DNA of 48,744 nt from Alsobacter ponti (lineage in GTDB: Bacteria; Pseudomonadota; Alphaproteobacteria; Rhizobiales; Beijerinckiaceae). The stretch spans positions 1 through 48,744 of the forward strand of contig NZ_JANCLU010000029.1 in the NCBI RefSeq assembly GCF_024294805.1, written 5' to 3'. Made by a program: the position numbers and the translations under genes. Every line of letters begins with the position of its first letter. Within the stretch, counting starts at the first letter, position 1. The notes beneath the pieces are model-generated. The model searched no databases and was not told where the DNA came from. It was given only the letters and a program-made list of their open reading frames with translations. Positions 14,851 to 22,731 of the stretch are shown in pieces.

Positions 14851-16769
14851 CAATAATCCTCCGGGTCGCCCTTGGGCCAGAACCACGCGATCAGCGCGGC
14901 GCCGACGGGCACGCCGCCCCACAGCACCGCCCACGGCGTGAAGATCGACCCGATGAAGGCGATGGCGGTGAGGATCGCGGAGATCAGCGGCCAGATGGAC
15001 GGCGTGGGCGCGGTCTCGCGGATGTCGGGCGTGGCGTCGGTGGCGGTGGTGACGAGCACCTCGCGCACGCCGACGCGCAGGCCGGTCGCCACGGGCAGCG
15101 CGTCGCGCTCGGCCCACAGCGGCTCGCGATGGGTGACGACCGGGATGCGGTCGAAGTTCTGCGGGGCGGGAGGCGAGGTCGTCGCCCATTCGAGCGTGCC
15201 GGCGTCCCACGGGTTCGGGCCGGCGACAGCCCCGTTGCGCAAGCTCGCGACCACGTTCCACAGCAGCATGACGAACGACACGAAGAAGATCGCCGCGCCG
15301 ACGCTGGACAGCATGTTGAGCGGCCCCCAGCCCATCTCCGGCTGGTAGGTGTAGACGCGCCGCGGCATGCCCATCAGCCCCAGGATGTGCATGGGGAAGA
15401 AGGCGAGGTTGAAGCCGACGAAGGCCGTCGCCGCGTGCCAGCGGCCGAGCCTCTCGTCGAGCAGCCGGCCGGTGAACTTCGGAAACCAGTAGTAGACCGC
15501 GCCCAGCAGCGGGAACACCGCGCCGCCGATCAGCACGTAGTGGAAATGCGCCACCACGAAGTAGGTGTCGTGAACCTGCGTATCGAGCGGCACCGAAGCC
15601 AGCATCACCCCGGTGACGCCGCCCGCGACGAAGTTGATGAGGAAGCCCAGCACGAACAGCAGCGCCGTGGTGTAGACCGGCCGTCCGCTCCACAGCGTGG
15701 CGATCCAGCAGAAGATCTGCAGCCCGCTCGGGATGGCGATGAGCATGCTCGACGCGGTGAACAGGCTCGAGCCGAGCTGCGGCACGCCGGTCGCGAACAT
15801 GTGGTGGACCCAAAGCCCGAACGCCAGGAAGGCGGTCGCCACCAAAGCCGCCACCATGCCGACATAGAAGAAGATGGGCCGCCGGCTGAACGTCACCACG
15901 ATCGACGACACGAACCCCGTCGCCGGCAGGAAGATGATGTAGACCTCGGGGTGGCCGAAGAACCAGAACAAATGCTGCCACAGCAGGGCGTCGCCGCCTT
16001 CCGCGTGGTTGAAGAAATGCGTGCCGACGAGCCGGTCCATGATCAGCATCGTCGAGGCGATCATCACCGCCGGCATGGCGAACAGCACGGCGAATGCGGT
16101 GACGAGCTGCGACCACACCGCGAGCGGTATGCGGTCGAGCGTCATTCCCGGCGCGCGCAGCTTCAGCACCGTAACGATGATCTCCACCGACACCGCCAGC
16201 GCGGCGACCTCGGTGAAGGTGATCATCTGCGCCCACAAATCGACCCGCTTGCCTGGCGAGTTTTCCGGGCCGGAGAGGGGCACGTAGGCGAACCAGCCGG
16301 TGTCGGCCCCGGCGTTCAGCGCGAACGCCACCCAGATCATCAGCCCGCCGAACAGATAGACGTAGTAGCTGAACGCGTTGAGGCGCGGGAAGGCGATGTT
16401 GCGCGTGCCCACCATCAGCGGCACGAGGTAGACGGCGAAGGCCTCCATCACCGGCACGGCGAACAGGAACATCATCGTCGTGCCGTGCATGGTGAAGAGC
16501 TGGTCGTAGAGGTCGGGGCCGACGACGCGGCTCTCGGGGCGCGCCAGCTGCACGCGCATGACGACGGCGGCGAGCCCGGCCAGGCACAGGAACATGAAGG
16601 CGGTGACGATGTAGCGCCGCCCGATGATCTTGTGGTCGACGGCGGTGAGCGCCCCCATGAGGCCCGGCCGCGTGCCCCAGGTGTCGGCGAGCATGCGCGA
16701 CAGGGTCTTCGCGTCGAGTCCGGTGTCGGTCAGCTCCTCGATGGCGTGGCGGCGCGGAGGGACGTTCAT
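14850..16769 (-). CDS. ctaD: Cytochrome c oxidase subunit I, variant lacking classical D- and K-channel residues
   Basis: 639-residue haem-copper oxidase catalytic subunit with about twelve or more helices. Active-site residues are present: haem ligand H95 in TMHGTTMMF, CuB and cross-link motif FGHPEVYI (E275, Y277), GLWVHHMF, and the paired haem histidines in VVAHFHYVL. Two proton-channel positions differ from classical A-type enzymes. The D-channel Asp (bovine D91, in PDMAFPR) is N124, in RNIAFPRLN. The K-channel Lys (bovine K319, in IPTGVKVFSW) is Q351, in IPSGLQIFCW. A Glu (E109) appears in the helix before N124. The long N- and C-terminal extensions fit caa3-like oxidases. It abuts ctaC with no gap. 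Confidence 0.94.
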   Translation of the reverse strand: MNVPPRRHAIEELTDTGLDAKTLSRMLADTWGTRPGLMGALTAVDHKIIGRRYIVTAFMFLCLAGLAAVVMRVQLARPESRVVGPDLYDQLFTMHGTTMMFLFAVPVMEAFAVYLVPLMVGTRNIAFPRLNAFSYYVYLFGGLMIWVAFALNAGADTGWFAYVPLSGPENSPGKRVDLWAQMITFTEVAALAVSVEIIVTVLKLRAPGMTLDRIPLAVWSQLVTAFAVLFAMPAVMIASTMLIMDRLVGTHFFNHAEGGDALLWQHLFWFFGHPEVYIIFLPATGFVSSIVVTFSRRPIFFYVGMVAALVATAFLAFGLWVHHMFATGVPQLGSSLFTASSMLIAIPSGLQIFCWIATLWSGRPVYTTALLFVLGFLINFVAGGVTGVMLASVPLDTQVHDTYFVVAHFHYVLIGGAVFPLLGAVYYWFPKFTGRLLDERLGRWHAATAFVGFNLAFFPMHILGLMGMPRRVYTYQPEMGWGPLNMLSSVGAAIFFVSFVMLLWNVVASLRNGAVAGPNPWDAGTLEWATTSPPAPQNFDRIPVVTHREPLWAERDALPVATGLRVGVREVLVTTATDATPDIRETAPTPSIWPLISAILTAIAFIGSIFTPWAVLWGGVPVGAALIAWFWPKGDPEDY

Positions 16770-17774
16770 CTATTTCAGCCCCTCGAGATAGGCGAGCAGC
16801 GGGTGAAGCTCGTGCGGTTCGAGCTTGATCGACGGCATGTGGACGCCCGGCTTCACGCCGGGGGCGTCGACGACCCACGCCGCGAGGTTGCCGCGCGTCA
16901 GCGGCAGCATGCCGGCCCCGAGCATGCGGCGGCTGGCGAGGTGGGTCAGGTCCGGGCCGGCCACGGCGCCCGCCGACGTGCCGCGCACGGTGTGGCAGGT
17001 CATGCAGGGGTTGGACAGGAAGACGCGCTGGCCTTCCTTCTGCTCGTCGGTGGAGGGCGGCGCGGCGGAGGCGAGCTGGGCGTCGCGCCACGCCTCGAAC
17101 TCCTCGCGCGGATGGGCGACGACGAGAAGGCTCATATGCGCGTGCTGCCAGCCGCAGAATTCGGCGCACTGGCCGCGATAGACGCCGGGCCGGTCCGCCT
17201 GCAGCCGCACGAGGTTCTGGCGTCCGGGGATCAGGTCCTGCTTGCCGAGCAGCGACGGCACCCAGAACGAGTGGATCACGTCGGACGCCTCGAGCTTGAT
17301 GCGGACCGGCTCGCCGACCGGAATGTGGATCTCGTTGGCCGTGCTGAAGACGCGGGAGGGGGCGGGGTCCTCGTAGCGCACGTCCCACCAGAACTGGTGG
17401 CCGGTCAGCAGGATGGTGATCCGTCCCTCGTGGGTGGAGAACAGCTCCTTCTGCGTCGCGTAGCTGTAGCCGGTCAGCGCCAGGATCACGACGAGGGTCA
17501 GCGCGACGCATCCCCCGACGGCATAGCCCATGGCGCGCTCGCGATCAGGCGCGCGCGACAGCGGATCGGGCGGCTCGGCGCGTCGACGCAGCAGTGCGGC
17601 CGCCAGCGCCACCGCGACGAGGACCCACACCGCCACGGCGACGCCGGTGAACACCCAGATGATGTCGGCGAGCGAGCGGGCCTGCGGGCCCTGCGGGTCG
17701 AGCGCGGATTGCCAGCCCTGGCATCCGGCGAGCGCCAGCGGCAGCACACAGGCGACGCCGGCGCGCGGCCTCAT
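16770..17774 (-). CDS. ctaC: Cytochrome c oxidase subunit II with fused cytochrome c (caa3 type)
   Basis: 334 residues. A lipoprotein signal with lipobox LALAGC (C18) is followed by two membrane helices (about 38-62 and 86-104). The cupredoxin CuA domain has ligands H168 (VIHSFWVPSLLGK), C203, C207, H211 and M214 in CAEFCGWQHAHM, and the C-terminal cytochrome c domain has CMTCH (C257, C260, H261). The fusion defines a caa3-type oxidase that can accept electrons through its own haem c. It probably feeds on the lipoprotein cytochrome encoded next to it. Its ATG overlaps that gene's stop in ATGA. Confidence 0.95.
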   Translation of the reverse strand: MRPRAGVACVLPLALAGCQGWQSALDPQGPQARSLADIIWVFTGVAVAVWVLVAVALAAALLRRRAEPPDPLSRAPDRERAMGYAVGGCVALTLVVILALTGYSYATQKELFSTHEGRITILLTGHQFWWDVRYEDPAPSRVFSTANEIHIPVGEPVRIKLEASDVIHSFWVPSLLGKQDLIPGRQNLVRLQADRPGVYRGQCAEFCGWQHAHMSLLVVAHPREEFEAWRDAQLASAAPPSTDEQKEGQRVFLSNPCMTCHTVRGTSAGAVAGPDLTHLASRRMLGAGMLPLTRGNLAAWVVDAPGVKPGVHMPSIKLEPHELHPLLAYLEGLK

Positions 17775-18328
17775 TGGGGGGCCTCCCCGGACGGGGGAAC
17801 GGTACCGCCCTGGACGCCGGTGACGGCCGGCTGGCGGCTCTCGGCCGGGCGCGGATGCATGTCGTCGTCACGCGACGGCGCGACGTCCTGCGGCACGGCG
17901 CGCGACATCGACAGCACGTAGGCGGCGAGCTGCCAGATCTGCTCGTCCGGCAGCTTGCCCCTGAACGAGGGCATGCCGTTCGGCCGACCCTCCCGGATCG
18001 TCTGGACGACGTTCTCGATCCGGCCGCCATAGATCCAGGTGTCGTCCATCAGCGGCACGCCCATGCCGCCGCCGCCATTGGCGTGGCAGCCGTTGCAGTT
18101 CATCTGCTTGAACAGCTTCTTGCCTTCGCTCTGGTGATAGGCGTTGCCGGTGTACTCCTCGCCGCGTCCGGTCCGGACCTCGATGGGGCCGGAGTCGCCG
18201 GGAGACAGCGACGTGAGCGCGATCTTCTCGCGGCTCTCGTCGGCCATCGGATCGCCGCGCAGCGCGCGCTCCTCGCGCTGGCACGCGGCCAGCGACAGCA
18301 GCACGAGGGCGATCGCGAGCGTCCTCAT
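17771..18328 (-). CDS. Lipoprotein c-type cytochrome, likely electron acceptor of XoxF
   Basis: 185 residues with a lipobox LSLAAC (C16), one haem c site CNGCH (C78, C81, H82), and GMPSF with likely axial M119. The KKLFKQMNCNGCHANGGGGMG and DEQIWQLAAYVLS signatures are typical of class I cytochromes that serve PQQ alcohol dehydrogenases. The last 45 residues are a Pro/Asp-rich tail with no fold visible. It sits between the XoxJ-like gene and oxidase subunit II, overlapping both in ATGA. Its position suggests it shuttles electrons from XoxF to the caa3 oxidase at the periplasmic membrane face. Whether it is XoxG proper I cannot say. Confidence 0.85.
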   Translation of the reverse strand: MRTLAIALVLLSLAACQREERALRGDPMADESREKIALTSLSPGDSGPIEVRTGRGEEYTGNAYHQSEGKKLFKQMNCNGCHANGGGGMGVPLMDDTWIYGGRIENVVQTIREGRPNGMPSFRGKLPDEQIWQLAAYVLSMSRAVPQDVAPSRDDDMHPRPAESRQPAVTGVQGGTVPPSGEAPQ

Positions 18329-19149
18329 GGCCGCGCTCCGGCGACGGCGCCCGCGTCGACGCGCGGCACGCCGTAGCTGGCGAGCACCGCGTCGATGTCG
18401 GCGCGGCGGCGGTCGAGCGCGCCCTGGATGTCGTCGCGCAAGCTCTTGTCGGCCGGCCGGACGCCCATCGCGATGTCGAACCGCATCGGCGGCAGCGGCG
18501 GCGTCGCGGCCGGATCGACGGGCGTCACGACGAGCTTCGCCGGTTCGCGGGTGGCGAAATAGCCGGCCATCGGCCCCCACGCCACCGCCACGTCGATGTC
18601 GCGCGACGCGACCGCGTCCACGATGCGGGCCGGCGGGTTCGGCTGGCGGTAGTCGCCGTAGAGATTGTAGCCGCGCACGTTGGCGACGACGCCGCGCGCC
18701 GCCAGCGCGTGGGCGGGAGGGGTGTTCCAGCCGTCGTCGCCGACGAGCTGGACGCCGACCAGCCGCGTGCGCAGGCCCGGGTCGTCGAAGCTCGACACCA
18801 CCGGTTCGCCCGCCCGCGTCACGAACACGTAGGTGGAGCTGTAGTAGGGCCGGGTGGTCGCCATGCCGGGGACGCCGACCGCCGCGCCCGGCACAAGGTC
18901 GCACAGGCCGGCCTTCAGCGTGTTACGCACGTAGCCGCGCCGCTGCGCCCACCAGACGAACGAGACCTCCGCGCCGATCTCGTCCGCCACGATGCGGGCG
19001 ATGCGGTTCTCGAAACCCTCTCCCCGGTCGTTCGAGAAGGGCAGGTTGTTGGGGTCGGCGCACACACGCAGCTCGCGAGCCGACGCCACCGAGGTCAGAG
19101 CCACGACCGCCAGCGCGCCGAGCGCCGCCCTACGGAAGGCGAAACACAT
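18325..19149 (-). CDS. xoxJ: Quinoprotein-associated periplasmic binding protein (XoxJ/MxaJ-like)
   Basis: 274 residues with a signal peptide (cleavage probably after SVASA near residue 24) and a type II periplasmic binding fold. The opening LRVCADPNNLPFSNDRGEGF and the segments YVRNTLKAGLCDLVPG, RPYYSSTYVFVTR and DIDVAVAWGPMAGYF are characteristic of the quinoprotein-dehydrogenase-associated binding proteins. XoxJ is thought to help activate or mature XoxF rather than import solutes, and no ABC permease is nearby. Its start lies inside the xoxF 3' end (20-bp overlap). Confidence 0.87.
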   Translation of the reverse strand: MCFAFRRAALGALAVVALTSVASARELRVCADPNNLPFSNDRGEGFENRIARIVADEIGAEVSFVWWAQRRGYVRNTLKAGLCDLVPGAAVGVPGMATTRPYYSSTYVFVTRAGEPVVSSFDDPGLRTRLVGVQLVGDDGWNTPPAHALAARGVVANVRGYNLYGDYRQPNPPARIVDAVASRDIDVAVAWGPMAGYFATREPAKLVVTPVDPAATPPLPPMRFDIAMGVRPADKSLRDDIQGALDRRRADIDAVLASYGVPRVDAGAVAGARP

Positions 19150-20932
19150 AGAGCGTGCCTCCTTTGGTGGTGGCGTTCTTCAGCTCCCGCATGGCGTTGA
19201 CGAAACCCATCGCCGCCGTGCCGTCGCGCGGGTCGAGGTCGCCGGCGACGATGGCGCCGGCCCAGCCGCCCACCCCGGCGAGGATCGCGACGTATTGCTT
19301 GCCGTCCGGGCCCTTGTAGGTGGTGGGCTGGCCGATGATCCCGGAATCCGCCTTGAACTGCCAAAGCAGCGCGCCGCTGCGCGCGTCGACCGCTTTGAAC
19401 CAGCCCTGCATGTTGCCGTAGAAGACGAGGTCGCCGGCGGTGGCGAGCGTGCCGCCCCACACCGGGAACTGCTCGTTGACGGTCCACGCCTCCTTGCCGT
19501 TCACGATGTCCCAGGCGGAGAGCTCGCCCATGTGACCGTCGCCTGGCGCGGGGAACATGCGCGCTTCGGCGCCGATATAGGGCGTTCCGGCGATGTAGCT
19601 GACCTGCGAGTTCTCCCAGTCCATGCAGAGATTGTTGTGGGGGATGTAGAGCAGGCCGGTCTTGTGGGAGAAGGACGACGGGCTCCAGTCCTTCGCGCCC
19701 GGCGCGGTGGGGCAGATGTCGCGCACCACCTTGTCGAGCACGGGCGCCTTTGAGCTGTCGTCCATCAGCCGTCCGGTCTTGAGGTCGACGCCGTGATGCG
19801 TGTTCACCGGGTGGTAGAAGCTGGCCGACAGCACCTCGCCGCTGGTGCGGTCGATGAGATAGACGAGGCCGTTGCGGTCGGGATGGACGAGCGCCTTGCG
19901 TGTCTGGCCCTTCCACTCCACGTCGACCAGCACGCTTTCGTTGATGCCGTCCCAGTCGAACAGGTCGTGCGGCGTCGTCTGGTAGAACCACCGCGCCTCG
20001 CCCGTGTCGGCGTCGCGGGCGAAGATGCCGGCCGTCCACTTGTTGTCGCCCGGCCGCTGCATCGAGTTCCACGGCCCCGGATTGCCGGTGCCGTAGTAGA
20101 TGAGGTTCAGGTCGGGGTCGTAGCTGGTGAAGCCCCACGTCGTTCCGCCGCCCTGCTTCCAGGCGTCGGGGGGCCAGGTGGACACGCCGAGGTCCTTGCC
20201 CTTGTCGCTGTCGTAGAACGGCTTGAAGTTCGGGCCGATCTTCACGTCGCTGTCGGGGCCCGTGCTGTAGGCCTTCCAGACGCTGCGCCCGGTGGCCGCG
20301 TCGAGCGCCTGCAGCCAGCCGCGCACGCCGAATTCGCCGCCCGAGATGCCGACGATGACCTTGTCCTTCACCACCAGCGGGGCGGCCGTCATCGTCTCGC
20401 CGAGGTTGATGTCGCCGAGCTTGACCTTCCAGGCCTCCTTGCCCGTTTCGGCGTCGACCGCCACCGCGTGATCGTCGAGCGTCGTGAAAAAGACGCGGCC
20501 CTGGCCGAAGGTCGGGCCGCGATTGACCACGTCGCAGCAGGCGACCCCCTGCGATGCCGCCTCGGGCTTGGGCTTGTAGCTCCACTTCAGCGGCGCGCCG
20601 GGCTTGGTGAGGTCCAGCGCGTAAAGGATGTTGGGATAGGGCGAGAGCACGTACATCGTGCCGCCCACCACCAGCGGCGACGCTTCCTGGCCCCGGTTGA
20701 CGCCGGTGGAGAAGGTGAAGGCGACCTGCAGGTTCTTGACGTTGTCCGCGTTGATCTCAGCCAGCTCGCTATAGCGGGTTGAGGCGAAGTTGCGGGCCGG
20801 AGTCGTCCACTGGCCGTCGTCCTGCCCGGTGGCGAACGCCGGAGCCTTGGCTGGCGGTGTCTGGGCGTGGAGCGCGACGGGACAGAGCAAGATCGCGATG
20901 GCGGCGATCGAAGCGGCTTTGGCCTTCTTCAC
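19130..20932 (-). CDS. xoxF: Lanthanide-type PQQ-dependent alcohol (methanol) dehydrogenase XoxF
   Basis: 600-residue eight-bladed quinoprotein that oxidises methanol or related alcohols in the periplasm. A signal peptide ends at ALHAQ (residue about 24). The vicinal disulfide C132-C133 is in GVACCDVVNRG; repeated W-motifs mark the propeller. The catalytic segment is PHDLFDWDGINE with D326 as base and a second acid D328 two residues on, the extra Asp that marks lanthanide-binding XoxF enzymes and that calcium MxaF lacks. The start is GTG 20932, with AGAGAGG about ten bases upstream and a signal peptide directly following; no nearby ATG fits. It leads the alcohol-oxidation/oxidase block. PQQ synthesis genes are not in the window. 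Confidence 0.92.
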   Translation of the reverse strand: MKKAKAASIAAIAILLCPVALHAQTPPAKAPAFATGQDDGQWTTPARNFASTRYSELAEINADNVKNLQVAFTFSTGVNRGQEASPLVVGGTMYVLSPYPNILYALDLTKPGAPLKWSYKPKPEAASQGVACCDVVNRGPTFGQGRVFFTTLDDHAVAVDAETGKEAWKVKLGDINLGETMTAAPLVVKDKVIVGISGGEFGVRGWLQALDAATGRSVWKAYSTGPDSDVKIGPNFKPFYDSDKGKDLGVSTWPPDAWKQGGGTTWGFTSYDPDLNLIYYGTGNPGPWNSMQRPGDNKWTAGIFARDADTGEARWFYQTTPHDLFDWDGINESVLVDVEWKGQTRKALVHPDRNGLVYLIDRTSGEVLSASFYHPVNTHHGVDLKTGRLMDDSSKAPVLDKVVRDICPTAPGAKDWSPSSFSHKTGLLYIPHNNLCMDWENSQVSYIAGTPYIGAEARMFPAPGDGHMGELSAWDIVNGKEAWTVNEQFPVWGGTLATAGDLVFYGNMQGWFKAVDARSGALLWQFKADSGIIGQPTTYKGPDGKQYVAILAGVGGWAGAIVAGDLDPRDGTAAMGFVNAMRELKNATTKGGTLYVFRLP

Positions 20933-21158
20933 GGGCCCGTACCTCTCTGAAGTGACGTTGTTCAACTCTGGATTGAGCAAGGCGGTTCCTGTCTGACCCG
21001 ACGGGGGCGACGCCGTTGCACGCCTTGGACATCCCGCTTCGGGCGGGCTTCGCGAGGTCCGGCCTTCCGCAAGCGCGCGAATTGCGGTAGCGACGGCCTG
21101 AGGCTGGGCCTGACGGACGCCGCTCCGCCGGGCTCGCGCAAAGGTGGTAGCATTCGGC

Positions 21159-22646
21159 ATGTCCAGAGCTCATCCCCCGTCGGAAGCGCGACAACCCTCG
21201 ACCGATCGGCCGGCGCGCATCGAGGCGCTGGCCACGCTGCCGCTGTTCCACAAGGTGGCGGGCCGGCGCGTCGTGCTGGCGGGCGCGAGCGAGGGCGTCG
21301 CCTGGAAGGCCGAGTTGCTGGCCGCCGCCGGGGCCGAGGTCGAGCTTTACGCCCCACGCGGCGTGGCGGCGCTGGACGCGATGGTCGACGGACGCGGGGA
21401 AGGGGAGCCGGGCGGCATCCGCTTCGTCGCGGACCGCTGGACGCCGGCGGCGCTGAACGGCGCGGCGCTGGCCATCGCCGATCTCGAGACGGACGCCGAG
21501 GCGGAGGCGTTCGCCCGGGCCGCCCGGGCGGCCGGCGCGCCGGTCAACATCGTGGACAAGCCACGCTTCTGCGACTTCCAGTTCGGGTCCGTCGTCAACC
21601 GCTCGCCGCTCGTCATCGCCATTTCGACGGACGGGGCGGCTCCGGTCTTCGGGCAGGCGGTACGCGCCCGCATCGAGGCCATGATCCCGCTCGGGTTCCG
21701 GCGCTGGGCCGAGGCCGCCAAGGCGTGGCGGCCGCTGATCGCCGCGCTGGAGCTGCCGTTCCGGTCCCGGCGGGCCTTCTGGGAACGCTTCACCGCCACC
21801 GCGCTCGCCGCGCCGGACCGAGTGCCGGGCGAGGCCGACCGCGGCCGCCTGCTCGCCCTCGCCGAACGGCTCTCCGCCTCGCCGCCCTTGGGCTCGGTCG
21901 CCTTCGTCGGGGCGGGGCCGGGGGATCCCGAGCTGGTGACGATGAAGGCGGTGCGGCTGCTGCAGTCGGCCGACGTCGTGCTCTACGACGACCTCGTTTC
22001 GCCGGAAATCCTCGAACTGTCGCGCCGCGAGGCGGAGCGTATCGCCGTCGGCAAGCGCGGCTACCGCCTCTCGTGCAGGCAGGGCGACATCACCAGCCTG
22101 ATCGTCGAGCTGGCGTCCCAGGGCAAGCGCGTGGTCCGGCTCAAGGGGGGCGACCCGGGCATTTTCGGCCGCCTCGCGGAAGAGTTGGCCGAGGTGCGCG
22201 CGGCCGGGATTCCGTTCGAAGTGGCGCCCGGCATCACGGCGGCGAGCGGCGCGGCGGCCAGCCTCGGAATGTCGCTCACGCATCGCGGCGAGGCGCGCCG
22301 GGTGCAGTACATCACCGCGCACGCGCGCGACGGCAGCCTGCCGAGCGATCTCAACTGGGCTGCGCTGGCCGACCCGCTCGCCACCACCGTGGTCTATATG
22401 GGCGTCCACATGGCGCAGCCGCTGCTGGGGCGCTTGCTCGAGGCCGGCCTGCCGGCGGAAACGCCTGTCGCGCTCGTCGAATCCGCCACGCGGGCCGAGG
22501 AGCGGGTCGTCCGGGGCGTCGCCTCCAGCCTGCCCGCGCTCGTGGCTGAACTGGCGCCGCGCGGGCCGTGCCTGATGGTCATCGGCGCGGTCGCGGCGCA
22601 CGCCGACCCGCGCGAGCGGGCCGAACGGCTCGGGCCGGACGTCTGA
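21159..22646 (+). CDS. cysG: Siroheme synthase CysG (uroporphyrinogen-III methyltransferase fused to dehydrogenase/chelatase)
   Basis: 495 residues. The N-terminal part (about 15-215) is the precorrin-2 dehydrogenase/ferrochelatase domain: LPLFHKVAGRRVVLAGAS, where the usual GGG dinucleotide loop reads AGASEG, then VVNRSPLVIAISTDGAAP. The C-terminal domain (about 245-485) is SAM-dependent uroporphyrinogen III methylase: VAFVGAGPGDPELVT, DVVLYDDLVSPEIL, VVRLKGGDPGIFGR, and APGITAASGAAASLG. It makes sirohaem for sulfite or nitrite reductase and can also supply precorrin-2 to the cobalamin genes in this window. ATG 21159 follows AAAGGTGG; a GTG at 21144 would overlap that site. Confidence 0.93.
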   Translation: MSRAHPPSEARQPSTDRPARIEALATLPLFHKVAGRRVVLAGASEGVAWKAELLAAAGAEVELYAPRGVAALDAMVDGRGEGEPGGIRFVADRWTPAALNGAALAIADLETDAEAEAFARAARAAGAPVNIVDKPRFCDFQFGSVVNRSPLVIAISTDGAAPVFGQAVRARIEAMIPLGFRRWAEAAKAWRPLIAALELPFRSRRAFWERFTATALAAPDRVPGEADRGRLLALAERLSASPPLGSVAFVGAGPGDPELVTMKAVRLLQSADVVLYDDLVSPEILELSRREAERIAVGKRGYRLSCRQGDITSLIVELASQGKRVVRLKGGDPGIFGRLAEELAEVRAAGIPFEVAPGITAASGAAASLGMSLTHRGEARRVQYITAHARDGSLPSDLNWAALADPLATTVVYMGVHMAQPLLGRLLEAGLPAETPVALVESATRAEERVVRGVASSLPALVAELAPRGPCLMVIGAVAAHADPRERAERLGPDV

Positions 22647-22731
22647 GACGCGAACCGGCCGGCGCGTCGCCCGTTGAGGCGGCGGGGCGGCTGGACAGAG
22701 GGCCGGGCTTTCGCCGGCCACGGAGGACGGG

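Noticed and set aside
15129-17921. A 930-residue open frame on the plus strand opposite the oxidase genes
   Set aside because: His/Arg/Glu-rich shadow of ctaD and ctaC, whose metal-ligand motifs are unmistakable on the other strand.
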